Counted from the first letter of the stretch, positions 36,863 to 46,389 are shown. The stretch is DNA of 64,000 nucleotides from Pseudomonas sp. TH43 (GCF_016650635.1 NZ_JAEKFI010000004.1:1126001-1190000), one strand, 5' to 3'. Notes: generated from the sequence alone by a model not told the origin. Translations and numbers: made by a program.

Positions 36863-38125
36863 ATGCTTGAACTCGTCGCCGCTTTCATCTGCCTCACCAC
36901 CCTCCTCACCTTCGTAAACTTCCGCTTCATCGGCCTGCCGCCAACCATTGGTGTAATGGTCACCGCGCTGATGTTCTCCTTGCTGCTGCAAGGCCTGAGC
37001 CTGCTCGGCTACCCCGGCCTGGAAGAGCGTGTGCAGCAACTGATCGGCCAGATCGACTTCGGCGATCTGCTGATGAACTGGATGCTCTCGTTCCTGCTGT
37101 TCGCCGGCGCCTTGCACGTAAATCTGAACGACCTGCGCAGCTATCGTTGGCCGATCGGCCTCTTGGCAACGTTCGGTGTACTGATCGCTACCGCGGTAAT
37201 CGGCAGTCTCGCCTATTACATTTTTGCCCTGTTTGGCTGGCACGTGAGCTTCCTCTACTGCCTGCTGTTCGGTGCGCTGATTTCCCCGACCGACCCGATC
37301 GCGGTGCTCGGCGTGCTACGAACCGCCAACGCCTCGAAACCATTGAAAACCACCATCGTCGGCGAATCGCTGTTCAACGACGGCACTGCGGTTGTGGTGT
37401 TTACCGTGTTGCTGGGCATTGCCCAACTCGGGGAGACCCCGACCATCGGTGCCACCGCCATGCTGTTTGCTCACGAAGCGATTGGCGGCGTGCTGTTCGG
37501 CGGGCTGATCGGTTATCTGGTCTACCTGATGATCAAAAGCATCGAGCAGCACCAGATCGAAGTGATGCTGACCCTGGCGCTGGTAATCGGCGGCTCGGCA
37601 ATGGCCTCGGAGTTGCACGTCTCGGCACCGATTGCGATGGTGGTCGCCGGTCTGATCATCGGCAACCTCGGGCGCAATCTGGCGATGAACGACATGACTC
37701 GCAAATACCTCGACGGCTTCTGGGAGTTGCTCGATGACATGCTCAACGCGCTGCTCTTCGCCTTGATCGGCATGGAGCTGTTGCTGCTGCCGTTCAACTG
37801 GCTGCACTTGGCGGCGGCGGGTTTGCTGGCGGTGGCGATTCTGCTGTCGCGCCTGCTCACCGTGGCGCCCGCAATCCTCTTGCTGCGCCGTTGGCGCACG
37901 GTGCCGCGCGGCACCATTCGTGTGTTGACGTGGGGCGGTTTGCGCGGCGGCGTGTCGGTTGCCCTGGCACTGTCGCTGCCGCTGGGTATCGAGCGTGACT
38001 TGCTGCTGAGCATCACCTACATCGTCGTGCTGTCATCGATCCTGATACAAGGCCTGACCATTGGCCGCGTCGTTCGCGGGGTGACCACTCCGCAAAGCGT
38101 CGGCACTGCCGATTCTGCACACTGA
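36863..38125 (+). CDS. Cation:proton antiporter (CPA1, NhaP-like)
   Basis: A 420-residue membrane protein with about 12 helices. SPTDPIAVLGVLR and ESLFNDGTAVVVF are the CPA1 family motifs containing the paired acidic residues needed for Na+ or K+/H+ exchange. It should act in pH and cation homeostasis at the inner membrane. There is no C-terminal regulatory domain. The ATG has AAAGGA upstream. Confidence 0.9.
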   Translation: MLELVAAFICLTTLLTFVNFRFIGLPPTIGVMVTALMFSLLLQGLSLLGYPGLEERVQQLIGQIDFGDLLMNWMLSFLLFAGALHVNLNDLRSYRWPIGLLATFGVLIATAVIGSLAYYIFALFGWHVSFLYCLLFGALISPTDPIAVLGVLRTANASKPLKTTIVGESLFNDGTAVVVFTVLLGIAQLGETPTIGATAMLFAHEAIGGVLFGGLIGYLVYLMIKSIEQHQIEVMLTLALVIGGSAMASELHVSAPIAMVVAGLIIGNLGRNLAMNDMTRKYLDGFWELLDDMLNALLFALIGMELLLLPFNWLHLAAAGLLAVAILLSRLLTVAPAILLLRRWRTVPRGTIRVLTWGGLRGGVSVALALSLPLGIERDLLLSITYIVVLSSILIQGLTIGRVVRGVTTPQSVGTADSAH

Positions 38126-38134
38126 CCCTTGAAG

Positions 38135-38174
38135 CGGGCACCGTCGCGGCGCACTCGCGCTGTGACGGTGCCCG
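38135..38174. terminator. hairpin between convergent antiporter and amidase genes
   Basis: GGGCACCGTC and GACGGTGCCC form a 10-bp stem; there is no T-tract. Confidence 0.45.
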
Positions 38175-38183
38175 GTTCAGGTA

Positions 38184-39467
38184 TCAGCCGGCAGCTCTCA
38201 ACACGGCATCAACCTGCTCCGCAGCGTGCAAAAGCATGCTGTCTTCTCTAAAACCTCCGATCATTTGCAGCCCAACGGGTAACGCCGCGGCATTGCGCAC
38301 GAGAGGAAGGTTGATCTGAGGCAAGCCAAACGCCATCCAGAACTTGCTGAAATCGGAAGGTCCGGTCGCGCCAAGGCCCAACGGAGCGACGATGCCACAG
38401 CTCGCACCCAGCATGGCGTCAAACGGTTTGAAGATGGCTTCCAAAACCATCGCCAACTTCGCCAAACGCTGCTTTGCCGCTGATTCTTGCGCCCACGTCG
38501 TCAGACGAGCGCGCTCGATCATGGCCAATAATTCTTCACTGAGCAGGTCAGGATGCGCTTGCAACTCCTTGGCCAATGATCGGGCGCCCTCGCAATCGTT
38601 GATTAGCAGATGGTCATCGAATACCGTCGCAAACTCCTCGGGCAACGCCACCTCGCTCACTTGATGCCCCGCCAGACGCAGCTCTTCAACGGCAGCTTGC
38701 AACGACCTGGCGACGTCCTCGTCGACCTGATCCCAACGCGCCGTACGGCAGAAACCGAATGAGCATAAATGCCGCTCAGCAGCAGGCGCCGGTAAACCGG
38801 GGATCAAGACTTGAGCCATCAGTCGCAGATCACGCACCGAGCGGCCATACCAACCCGCCGTGTCGAAGCTCGGCGCCAACGGCTTGACCCCTTCCAGAGG
38901 CACCAGCCCGTAAGAAGGTTTGAACGCATACAGGCCGCAATAGGACGCCGGCTTGATCAATGACCCGGCGGTCTGGGTGCCCAACGCAAGTGGAAAAAAC
39001 CCCGCCGCCATGCCCGCTGCCGAACCGGCACTGGAGCTTCCGGGAGTGCGATCAAGATCGTGTGGATTGCGGGTTGGGCCGGTGTGCATGTAGGCGAATT
39101 CAGTGGTGTGGGTCTTGCCCATGATCACCGCGCCGGCCTGGCGCAGCAGCGCGACGACATGAGCGTCACGCGAAGGATGGTTATGCGCATAGATGGGGGA
39201 GTAAAAACGCGTGGGATGATCGACGGTGTCGTAGATGTCTTTGACCCCCACGGGGACACCTGCGAGCAGGCCTTTCGCGCTGCTGTTTACCCGTTGGCGC
39301 GCTTGCTTGCGCACCTCGTCAGGGTCGAACGCAACAAAGGCTTTTATGCTCTGCTCTTGCGCTTCGACACAGTCAAGAAAGTGCTCAGTCACTGCCTCTG
39401 CGCTCACGACCTGCGAACGAACCCATTGCGAAATGGCTGTGGCGTCTGCTTTATCGAAATCGTGCAT
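38184..39467 (-). CDS. Amidase signature family hydrolase
   Basis: A 427-residue amidase from the ATG giving MHDFDKAD, with GGGGAG 6 bases upstream; the frame extends 56 codons further without family similarity. The Ser-cisSer-Lys triad is visible: lysine in GVKDIYDT near residue 79 and serines in GSSSAGSAAG near 155. The substrate amide is unknown. It is 37 bases from the VOC gene and transcribed with it, divergent from a LysR gene that is a candidate regulator. Confidence 0.88.
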   Translation of the reverse strand: MHDFDKADATAISQWVRSQVVSAEAVTEHFLDCVEAQEQSIKAFVAFDPDEVRKQARQRVNSSAKGLLAGVPVGVKDIYDTVDHPTRFYSPIYAHNHPSRDAHVVALLRQAGAVIMGKTHTTEFAYMHTGPTRNPHDLDRTPGSSSAGSAAGMAAGFFPLALGTQTAGSLIKPASYCGLYAFKPSYGLVPLEGVKPLAPSFDTAGWYGRSVRDLRLMAQVLIPGLPAPAAERHLCSFGFCRTARWDQVDEDVARSLQAAVEELRLAGHQVSEVALPEEFATVFDDHLLINDCEGARSLAKELQAHPDLLSEELLAMIERARLTTWAQESAAKQRLAKLAMVLEAIFKPFDAMLGASCGIVAPLGLGATGPSDFSKFWMAFGLPQINLPLVRNAAALPVGLQMIGGFREDSMLLHAAEQVDAVLRAAG

Positions 39468-39504
39468 ATCGCTCCCCGGGCTTGCCTTCGAAAGTGTCGA
39501 CATT

Positions 39505-39918
39505 TCAAGTTGCATACACTGACCGCAGATCAGTGAAGCCCTTGATCTCGATAGGGTTTGCGGCAGGATCGAGAAAGAACATCGTTGCCTGCTCACCGGG
39601 TTCTCCGGGAAAACGAATGCTGGGTGGCAGAACAAATTGCACTTGGCCTTTGAGTAGCCGGTCTCTTAAAACGACCCAGTCCGACATCTCAAGTATCACG
39701 CCAAGGTGCGGCATCGGCACGTTGTGCTCACCGACTTTCCCCGTGTTGCTTACCGCAAAGGGTTCGCCCAGATGCAACGACAATTGATGCCCGAAAAAAT
39801 TGAAATCGACCCAGGTATCGGTGCTGCGCCCTTCCTCGCATCCCAGCAGATCACCATAGAACTGCCGGGACAGCTGCAAATCACGGACGTGAAAAGCGAG
39901 ATGAAAAATCGATTGCAT
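39505..39918 (-). CDS. VOC/glyoxalase-fold protein
   Basis: A 137-residue vicinal-oxygen-chelate protein: IFHLAFHVRDLQLSRQFYGDLLGCEEG at the N terminus (residues about 4-30) gives the metal-binding histidine and the betaalphabetabetabeta motif, with a second half ending FFLDPAANPIEIKGF. Such proteins act as dioxygenases, lyases or isomerases. It lies in front of the amidase, so the two may degrade the same compound. Confidence 0.85.
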   Translation of the reverse strand: MQSIFHLAFHVRDLQLSRQFYGDLLGCEEGRSTDTWVDFNFFGHQLSLHLGEPFAVSNTGKVGEHNVPMPHLGVILEMSDWVVLRDRLLKGQVQFVLPPSIRFPGEPGEQATMFFLDPAANPIEIKGFTDLRSVYAT

Positions 39919-40019
39919 AAGCCACTCCTGATGATGGAAACAGCCGAACGGTTGCAGACTGTGCGGTTTCCATGAAAAGAGATAGCCTGTAATTCTTTCC
40001 GCCTTCGAAAGTATTTCTT

Positions 40020-40916
40020 ATGGATACGCGCTATTTGAAAAGCCTTATCGCCGTCGTGGAGTCTGGCTCCATCGCCCATGCCGCGCGTATCGAAGGGTTG
40101 ACGGCGGCCGCGGTCAGCCAGCGCATTCTCGCGCTCGAACGACAACTCGGTTTTGAGTTGCTATCGCGCGTCGGGCACGCCGCCAGGCCAAGTCAGGCCT
40201 GCCTTGGTCTATTGCCCCGCGCCAAACGCATCGTTCGCGAAACGGCATTACTGGCGGGAGATGCTGACGTGGGAGGGCTGACCGGGCAGTTGAAAATAGG
40301 CGCTATTTCCACCGTTCTGACGGGGCTTCTACCTGGCGCATTACGAGCACTGACCGAGCGGGCGCCGGGGCTGAAGCCGGTTATCGTGCCGGGAACATCG
40401 CGGTCGTTGTATCAAGCACTGCTCTCGGGAGACGTCGACGCTGCGATCCTCGTCGCTCCCCCATTTGAATTGCCCAAAGCCCTGCAGGCCGTATCGCTAC
40501 GCAAGGAGCCGCTGGTGTTTCTGTCGCAGGAAAAGTCCTCGGCCAGCATCCCCGCGCAACTGCAGAGCCAACCCTACATCCGCTATGATCCTGATGCCTG
40601 GGGCGGACGGCATGCCGAGGAATATCTGGCCGACCATGGCTTGAAGCCGACGCCGCTGGTAGATCTGGATGCGCTGGAGACCATTGCCATGCTCGTGACT
40701 GGAGGGCTTGGCGTCAGCCTGGTGCCCTATTGGTCGGGCTTTGAACAATGGGGCCACAAATGTGCTGTGAGCCAGATTGGCAACGATCGGTATGATCGAG
40801 AGGTTGCGCTGATCAGCCCTGCGCAGACTGACCGGCCGAACATGATCAGCGCTTTGTGCGAGGCACTCGCAACCGCGCAGCCTGACCGCGCTCAATCCTC
40901 CTTCGACTTGCCCTGA
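40020..40916 (+). CDS. LysR-type transcriptional regulator
   Basis: A 298-residue LysR protein with an N-terminal winged helix (KSLIAVVESGSIAHAARIEG, then LTAAAVSQRILALERQLG) and a C-terminal effector-binding domain. It is divergent from the VOC-amidase pair across 101 bases, the usual arrangement for regulator and target. Its last 25 bases overlap the 3' end of the convergent formate/nitrite transporter gene. Confidence 0.9.
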   Translation: MDTRYLKSLIAVVESGSIAHAARIEGLTAAAVSQRILALERQLGFELLSRVGHAARPSQACLGLLPRAKRIVRETALLAGDADVGGLTGQLKIGAISTVLTGLLPGALRALTERAPGLKPVIVPGTSRSLYQALLSGDVDAAILVAPPFELPKALQAVSLRKEPLVFLSQEKSSASIPAQLQSQPYIRYDPDAWGGRHAEEYLADHGLKPTPLVDLDALETIAMLVTGGLGVSLVPYWSGFEQWGHKCAVSQIGNDRYDREVALISPAQTDRPNMISALCEALATAQPDRAQSSFDLP

Positions 40917-41773
40917 ACCTCCTCAGGGCCGGCAGCTTTCAGTGAGCCGCTCTCACTGCGAATCTGCGCGTGGCTGATCAGCGCAAAGATAAAACTGCCG
41001 CCGATGATATTGCCCGCCAGCGTTGGGCCAGCGAACACCAGCCAGAAATCACTCCACGGCAACTCGCCAGCAAACACCAGATACGACACCTCCGCCGAAC
41101 CGACGACGATATGGGTGAAATCGCCGAGGGCCATGAGGTAGGTGATGAGGATGATGATCCACATCTTCGCGCTCTCCATCGACGGGATCATCCACACCAT
41201 GGTCGCGATCATCCACCCGGAGACAATGCCTTTGGCGAACATCTGGCTGGCGTGATTTTCCATGACCTTGCGGCCGATTTCGAGAAAGGCCAGGTCGGTC
41301 TTGCTGTCGAAGATCGGCAGTTCGAGCATCACGTAGGCCACCAGAATGGTGCCGCAGAGATTGCCGAACAACACCACCGTCCACAGACGAATCAGTCGGC
41401 CGAAATTGCGAATCGTCGGTTTGGTCATGACCGGCAGCACAGCGGTCAGGGTGTTTTCGGTGAACAGTTGCTGACGGGCGAGGATCACTGCAAGGAAACC
41501 TGCGCAGTAGCCAAAACTGGCGATCACTTTGAATTCTTCACCGTCGGGCAGCCGCGAATTGAGCAAGCCCATGCCCATCAGTGACAGGCCCATGGTCAAC
41601 CCTGCGGCCAGCGCCGACCACCAGAGAGCAGCGATGCTGCGTTCCAGTTCCTGATCGCCTTGGGTGCGGATGATTTCATGCAGAACCGCCGCGCGAGGCG
41701 GCTGGCTTTTCTCGACTTCGTGTTTTTCTTCGGTCGAGAGATCGGGGGTCTTGCCGTCGGTGGGCGTGGTCAT
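40892..41773 (-). CDS. Formate/nitrite transporter family protein, YfdC-like
   Basis: A 293-residue protein: about 45 hydrophilic residues, then six membrane helices of the FNT fold (LCGTILVAYVMLELPIF and YLMALGDFTHIVVGSAEV are conserved pore regions). The hydrophilic N terminus and sequence resemble YfdC rather than FocA or NirC. It is an inner-membrane channel or transporter; the natural anion is not known. Confidence 0.8.
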   Translation of the reverse strand: MTTPTDGKTPDLSTEEKHEVEKSQPPRAAVLHEIIRTQGDQELERSIAALWWSALAAGLTMGLSLMGMGLLNSRLPDGEEFKVIASFGYCAGFLAVILARQQLFTENTLTAVLPVMTKPTIRNFGRLIRLWTVVLFGNLCGTILVAYVMLELPIFDSKTDLAFLEIGRKVMENHASQMFAKGIVSGWMIATMVWMIPSMESAKMWIIILITYLMALGDFTHIVVGSAEVSYLVFAGELPWSDFWLVFAGPTLAGNIIGGSFIFALISHAQIRSESGSLKAAGPEEVQGKSKED

Positions 41774-41869
41774 GGCGTGGGAACCGTGGGGGTGGTGTTT
41801 ACCTACGACCTTCGCGCTATTGAATACGTTCTATAGGCGCCACGCGAATCCTTGGGTGCACGCCGACAA

Positions 41870-41992
41870 TGTAGGAGCTGCCGAATGCTGCGATCTTTTG
41901 ATCTTGTTTTTTAGCGGCAAGATCAAAAGATCGCAGCCTTCGGCAGCTCCTACAGGTCAGCACAATCTCTGTGGGAGCGAGCCTGCTCGCGA
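41870..41992. repeat. inverted repeat of the GATCAAAAGATCGCAGCC family plus a single REP
   Basis: A long inverted pair (41870-41954) with TGTAGGAGCTGCCGAATGC at one end is followed by one TGTGGGAGCGAGCCTGCTCGCGA unit (41970-41992). Confidence 0.85.
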
Positions 41993-42009
41993 AGGCCGCA
42001 CCACCACTA

Positions 42010-42417
42010 TCACTTGGTGACGAGTTCATCTTCCTGGAACTGGTCTTTGACGTATTTGATCTCGGTCCGCCCGTGCGGGGCCGGCAAGCCGTCTTCGCCG
42101 AGGTTGACGAAAACCATCTTCTCAACGGTGAGAATGCTCTTGCGGGTGATCTTGTTGCGCACTTCGCAGGTCAGGGTGATCGAGGTGCGGCCGAACTCGG
42201 TGGCGGTGATGCCCAGTTCGATGATGTCGCCCTGGCGCGAGGCGCTGACGAAGTTGATTTCGGATATGTACTTGGTCACCACGCGCTGATTACCCAACTG
42301 GACGATAGCGTAAATCGCTGCTTCCTCATCAATCCAGCGCAGCAAGCTGCCGCCGAACAGGGTGCCGTTGGGGTTCAGGTCTTCGGGTTTTACCCACTTG
42401 CGGGTGTGGAAATTCAT
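42010..42417 (-). CDS. Acyl-CoA thioesterase, hotdog fold (YciA-like)
   Basis: A 135-residue hotdog protein. NPNGTLFGGSLLRWIDEEAA near residue 17 is the thioesterase signature, with the catalytic aspartate in IDEEAA. It hydrolyses acyl-CoA thioesters in the cytoplasm. The ATG at 42417 has AGGAG at a proper distance; a GTG two codons earlier would be too close to it. Divergent from ahcY. Confidence 0.88.
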   Translation of the reverse strand: MNFHTRKWVKPEDLNPNGTLFGGSLLRWIDEEAAIYAIVQLGNQRVVTKYISEINFVSASRQGDIIELGITATEFGRTSITLTCEVRNKITRKSILTVEKMVFVNLGEDGLPAPHGRTEIKYVKDQFQEDELVTK

Positions 42418-42536
42418 GTTCACTCCTGAGCGTTTGCCGAAAGATGGGTGCCATCTTGGCAGACCGAGCGGTCATGCTCCATGAGGCTTCGACTATGGTC
42501 GCTATTAGCGATCTTCATTTGGCCGACAGAAACCCT

Positions 42537-42564
42537 TTGGAAGATCAGTTTAGACGGCTATAAT
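42537..42564 (+). promoter_or_regulatory. sigma70 promoter for the ahcY leader
   Basis: TTGGAA, 16 bases, and a perfect TATAAT at 42559-42564 predict a start near 42571, about 45 bases before the SAH aptamer. Confidence 0.65.
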
Positions 42565-42576
42565 CGCCCCCGTTTC

Positions 42577-42606
42577 AAAACGGTAACGTTCACTTGCTAC
42601 CGTTTT
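42577..42606 (+). other. leader hairpin before the SAH riboswitch
   Basis: AAAACGGTA and TACCGTTTT form a perfect 9-bp stem over a 12-base loop in the predicted 5' leader, directly upstream of the aptamer. It is not part of the known aptamer core as far as I can tell. Confidence 0.5.
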
Positions 42607-42613
42607 CCCGCCA

Positions 42614-42735
42614 CCTGTCCGAGGGGCGCTGCAGCAGGTTCAACCTGTCAGGCTCGGATGGGGCGTTGACTGGCTCAGGCCGGACACTAAACGCACAACG
42701 GCGCCCATTCGCATACATTACGAATGGAGGCTCTT
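42614..42735 (+). ncRNA. S-adenosylhomocysteine riboswitch
   Basis: The aptamer core GTCCGAGGGGCGCTGCAGC, then CAGGCTCGGA closing the P1 stem, is followed at 42701-42706 by GCGCCC, which pairs with GGGCGC (42624-42629) to form the pseudoknot. Its place before ahcY is the known location of this riboswitch, which turns expression on when SAH accumulates. A second hairpin (CATTCG...CGAATG, 42707-42727) lies just before the ribosome site GGAGG, suggesting translational control. Confidence 0.9.
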
Positions 42736-42736
42736 C

Positions 42737-44146
42737 ATGAGCGCTGTTATCACGCCTGCAGATTTTAACGATTACAAAGTTGCCGACATGTCCCTGGCTG
42801 CCTGGGGCCGTCGCGAAACCATCATCGCCGAATCGGAAATGCCGGCTCTGATGGGTCTGCGTCGCAAGTACTCCGGCGAACAGCCGTTGAAAGGCGCCAA
42901 GATCCTCGGCTGCATCCACATGACCATTCAGACTGCCGTGCTGATCGAAACCCTGGTTGCCCTGGGTGCCGAAGTACGCTGGTCGTCCTGCAACATTTTC
43001 TCGACTCAGGATCAGGCTGCTGCCGCTATCGCTGCTGCCGGTATCCCGGTTTTCGCCTGGAAAGGCGAAACTGAAGAAGAGTACGAGTGGTGCCTGGAAC
43101 AAACCATCCTCAAGGATGGCGCACCATGGGACGCCAACATGATCCTCGACGACGGCGGCGACCTGACTCAGCTGCTGCACGACAAGTACCCACAAGTACT
43201 GGATCGCGTTCACGGCGTAACTGAAGAAACCACCACCGGCGTACACCGTCTGCTGGACATGCTGGCCAAGGGCGAGCTGAAAATCCCGGCCATCAACGTC
43301 AACGACTCGGTGACCAAGTCCAAGAACGACAACAAGTACGGCTGCCGTCACAGCCTGAACGATGCGATCAAGCGCGGTACCGACCACCTGCTGTCCGGCA
43401 AGCAAGCGCTGGTCATCGGTTACGGTGACGTGGGCAAGGGCTCGGCTCAGTCCCTGCGTCAGGAAGGCATGATCGTTAAGGTTTCCGAAGTTGACCCGAT
43501 CTGCGCCATGCAAGCCTGCATGGACGGTTTCGAGCTGGTTTCGCCGTTCATCGACGGTATCAACGATGGCACCGAAGCAAGCATCGACAAAGCGCTGCTG
43601 GGCAAGATCGACCTGATCGTGACCACCACCGGTAACGTCAATGTTTGCGACTCGAACATGCTCAAAGCCCTGAAGAAGCGTGCTGTTGTCTGCAACATCG
43701 GTCACTTCGACAACGAAATCGACACCGCTTTCATGCGCAAGAACTGGGCATGGGAAGAAGTGAAGCCACAGGTACACAAGATCCACCGTACCGGCCCGGG
43801 CGCTTTCGACGCGCAGAACGACGACTACCTGATCCTGCTGGCCGAAGGCCGTCTGGTGAACCTGGGCAACGCCACCGGTCACCCGAGCCGCATCATGGAC
43901 GGTTCGTTCGCCAACCAGGTGCTGGCGCAGATCTTCCTGTTCGGCCAGAAGTACGCCGACCTGTCGCCAGCCCAGAAAGCCGAGCGCCTGACCGTTGAAG
44001 TACTGCCGAAGAAACTCGACGAAGAAGTGGCCCTGGAAATGGTTCGCGGCTTCGGCGGCGTGGTCACTCAACTGACCAAGCAACAGGCTGACTACATCGG
44101 CGTCACCGTCGAAGGCCCGTTCAAGCCGCACGCTTACCGCTACTAA
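42737..44146 (+). CDS. ahcY: Adenosylhomocysteinase
   Basis: A 469-residue NAD-containing enzyme that splits S-adenosylhomocysteine into adenosine and homocysteine, relieving inhibition of methyltransferases. The NAD loop GYGDVGKGSAQSL lies near residue 230 and the protein ends FKPHAYRY, a conserved family terminus. The start follows GGAGGCTCTTC. Regulation by the SAH riboswitch in its leader is strongly implied. metF follows 192 bases downstream. Confidence 0.97.
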   Translation: MSAVITPADFNDYKVADMSLAAWGRRETIIAESEMPALMGLRRKYSGEQPLKGAKILGCIHMTIQTAVLIETLVALGAEVRWSSCNIFSTQDQAAAAIAAAGIPVFAWKGETEEEYEWCLEQTILKDGAPWDANMILDDGGDLTQLLHDKYPQVLDRVHGVTEETTTGVHRLLDMLAKGELKIPAINVNDSVTKSKNDNKYGCRHSLNDAIKRGTDHLLSGKQALVIGYGDVGKGSAQSLRQEGMIVKVSEVDPICAMQACMDGFELVSPFIDGINDGTEASIDKALLGKIDLIVTTTGNVNVCDSNMLKALKKRAVVCNIGHFDNEIDTAFMRKNWAWEEVKPQVHKIHRTGPGAFDAQNDDYLILLAEGRLVNLGNATGHPSRIMDGSFANQVLAQIFLFGQKYADLSPAQKAERLTVEVLPKKLDEEVALEMVRGFGGVVTQLTKQQADYIGVTVEGPFKPHAYRY

Positions 44147-44151
44147 GACAA

Positions 44152-44335
44152 GAGCAGCTGCGAGCTTTTAGCTTCAAGCGGCAAGTAAAGGCCAAAAGCC
44201 GAACTTGCCGTGCGAAGCCTGAGGCTCCGCCCCTATTTCAAAACAGTGTCAGGCCGCAAGCTTCAGGCACAAGAGACCAGCGCACCCCCGCTGCTCTTGC
44301 AGCTTGAAGCTTGCAGCTTGTAGCTGGAGGTTTCC
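44152..44335. repeat. AGCTTGAAGCTTGCAGCTTGTAGCT-type imperfect repeats
   Basis: The ahcY-metF gap holds self-similar stretches (GAGCTTTTAGCTTCAAGCGGC on one side, CAGCTTGAAGCTTGCAGCTT on the other) that are partly inverted. This type of dispersed repeat occurs between Pseudomonas genes; no gene is seen here. Confidence 0.55.
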
Positions 44336-44338
44336 TCC

Positions 44339-45184
44339 ATGTCCCAAGACCGTCGCTACAGCTTCGAGTTCTTCCCGACCAAGACCGATGCTGGGCATGA
44401 AAAGCTGCTCAACGTTGCCCGTCAGTTGGCAACGTACAATCCTGATTTTTTCTCCTGCACCTATGGCGCTGGTGGTTCGACGCGTGATCGCACCCTCAAC
44501 ACCGTTCTGCAACTGGAAAGCGAAGTCAAAGTACCGGCCGCACCGCACCTGTCGTGCGTCGGCGACAGCAAGGACGACCTGCGCGGCCTGCTGAACGAGT
44601 ACAAGGCTGCCGGCATCAAGCGCATCGTTGCCCTGCGTGGCGACCTGCCGTCCGGCATGGGCATGACCAGCGGTGAGCTGCGTCACGCCAATGAACTGGT
44701 TGAATTCATTCGTGAAGAAACCGGCGATCATTTCCACATCGAAGTGGCGGCTTACCCGGAGATGCATCCGCAAGCGCGCAACTACGAAGACGATCTCGCC
44801 AACTTCGTGCGCAAGGCTCGCGCCGGCGCCGACAGCGCGATCACTCAGTACTTCTTCAACGCCGACAGCTACTTCTACTTTGTCGACCGTTTGCAGGCAC
44901 TGGGCGTGGATCTGCCGATCGTGCCGGGGATCATGCCGATCACCAACTACAGCAAACTCGCGCGCTTCTCCGATGCCTGTGGTGCGGAAATCCCGCGCTG
45001 GATTCGCAAGCAGCTGGAAGCGTATGGCGATGACAGCCAAAGCATTCAGCGCTTTGGCGAGCAAGTCGTCAGCGAGATGTGCGAGCGCCTGTTGCAGGGC
45101 GGCGCACCGGGGCTGCACTTCTATTCCATGAACCAGGCTGAGCCAAGCCTGGCGATCTGGAATAACCTGAAGTTGCCTCGTTGA
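44339..45184 (+). CDS. metF: Methylenetetrahydrofolate reductase
   Basis: A 281-residue FAD enzyme that reduces 5,10-methylene-THF to 5-methyl-THF for methionine synthesis. The N terminus RYSFEFFPTKT contains the active-site glutamate region, and RGDLPSGMG near residue 100 and ITQYFFNADSYFYF near 180 are family-conserved. GGAGG lies 9 bases before the ATG. Together with ahcY it completes the methyl cycle of this region. Confidence 0.95.
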   Translation: MSQDRRYSFEFFPTKTDAGHEKLLNVARQLATYNPDFFSCTYGAGGSTRDRTLNTVLQLESEVKVPAAPHLSCVGDSKDDLRGLLNEYKAAGIKRIVALRGDLPSGMGMTSGELRHANELVEFIREETGDHFHIEVAAYPEMHPQARNYEDDLANFVRKARAGADSAITQYFFNADSYFYFVDRLQALGVDLPIVPGIMPITNYSKLARFSDACGAEIPRWIRKQLEAYGDDSQSIQRFGEQVVSEMCERLLQGGAPGLHFYSMNQAEPSLAIWNNLKLPR

Positions 45185-45220
45185 AACAGTTGCAAGTTTC
45201 AAGCTGAAAGCGACAAGCAA

Positions 45221-45281
45221 GATCAAGAGATCGCAGCCTTCGGCAGCTCCTACAGGGGTTGTTGTTGCTGCGATCTTTTGC
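45221..45281. repeat. inverted repeat, GATCAAGAGATCGCAGCC family
   Basis: Inverted pair after metF, same family as 41870. Confidence 0.8.
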
Positions 45282-45354
45282 TTTTAAAGGCGCGAAACAG
45301 AGCATGTGCTGTCACTTTCTGGCTCTTTCGCGTTTCTCGTCGTAATCTCAAGCC

Positions 45355-46167
45355 ATGCCTTTGATCGCGCAATTATTCACGGTGCTGGTTTTTGCTTGCC
45401 TGAGCTTTGCCGCTCGGGGCGAGAAGTTGCGTATTGTCACCGAGCCGTGGGCACCTTACGTGTACGAGGAGAACGACAAAAAACTCGGTCTCGACTACGA
45501 AACCACGGCCATTGTGTTCAAGCGCCTGGGCATTGAAGTCGAATGGCAATTCCTGCCCTGGAAGCGCTGCCTGTCGATGCTCGAAACCGGTCAGGCCGAC
45601 GGTGCACTGGACATCTTTCACAGCGACGAACGCGACGCTACTCTGCTCTACCCCGTCGAACCGCTGTCGGACGTCGAGTTCGTGATGTTCTATGCCAACG
45701 ACCGACCGCACCCGTTCAGCAAGCTCGAAGAACTCAAAGGCCTGACCATCGGCACTTCGCCGGGTTATCTGTACAGCCCCGACTTCAGTGAATCAACGCT
45801 GTTCACCCGTGAGCCTGCACCGACACACGAGGCCAATTTCGGCAAACTGGTGCGCGGCCGCATCGACTTGCTGATCACTGATCGCCGCGTTGGCCAGCAT
45901 TTGCTCGATGAGTTGAATATTCGCGATCAGATCAGCGAAAACCCCACCGTCATTAGCCGTCAGAGCCAATTTTTAGCAGTTCGGCGCAATGCCGGAATGG
46001 ATTTGCTGGTGCAGCGCTTTGGTGCCGAACTCAAGCGTTTCAAGCGTGAACCGGCCTACGCCGAGCTGAGCGCGCGCTACGGCGCGGCGCCCGCCAATAC
46101 CGCGCCGCTGGGCAATGCCTCGGTCAGCAGCAAAACCGTTGAGCAGCAGGAAAGCAGCGCGCAGTGA
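45355..46167 (+). CDS. Periplasmic substrate-binding protein, SBP_bac_3 type
   Basis: A 270-residue solute-binding protein with a signal peptide (LIAQLFTVLVFACLSFAARG) and mature start KLRIVTEPWAPYVYEEND. It has the two-lobe layout of amino-acid-binding proteins but no transporter gene beside it, like the one at 10708. The C-terminal 25 residues are Ser/Ala/Gln rich and may be a flexible tail. The ligand is unknown. Confidence 0.8.
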   Translation: MPLIAQLFTVLVFACLSFAARGEKLRIVTEPWAPYVYEENDKKLGLDYETTAIVFKRLGIEVEWQFLPWKRCLSMLETGQADGALDIFHSDERDATLLYPVEPLSDVEFVMFYANDRPHPFSKLEELKGLTIGTSPGYLYSPDFSESTLFTREPAPTHEANFGKLVRGRIDLLITDRRVGQHLLDELNIRDQISENPTVISRQSQFLAVRRNAGMDLLVQRFGAELKRFKREPAYAELSARYGAAPANTAPLGNASVSSKTVEQQESSAQ

Positions 46168-46389
46168 TTGCTCTGTTATACTCCGGCGTTCCCGCCAGGC
46201 TCACGCCCGGACGCCCGGAACCGTAACAGGCCTCTCGACCCGCTACAGCGCAGCTTTGCAGCCCGCGCGAGCGCTCCTGACGTGCCTTCGGAACCGCAGC
46301 AGGACCGGACGGGATTGCGTCCTCTTAAACGTGATTCGCGCCAGGCAAGACTCCCATTGGGCCAAGCCCTAACTAAAACAGGATTACTC

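Noticed and set aside
46168..46389. A 74-codon N-terminal extension of the RhlE-type helicase
   Set aside because: The helicase family starts at MSFASLGLS; the upstream part is a leader region with no similarity.
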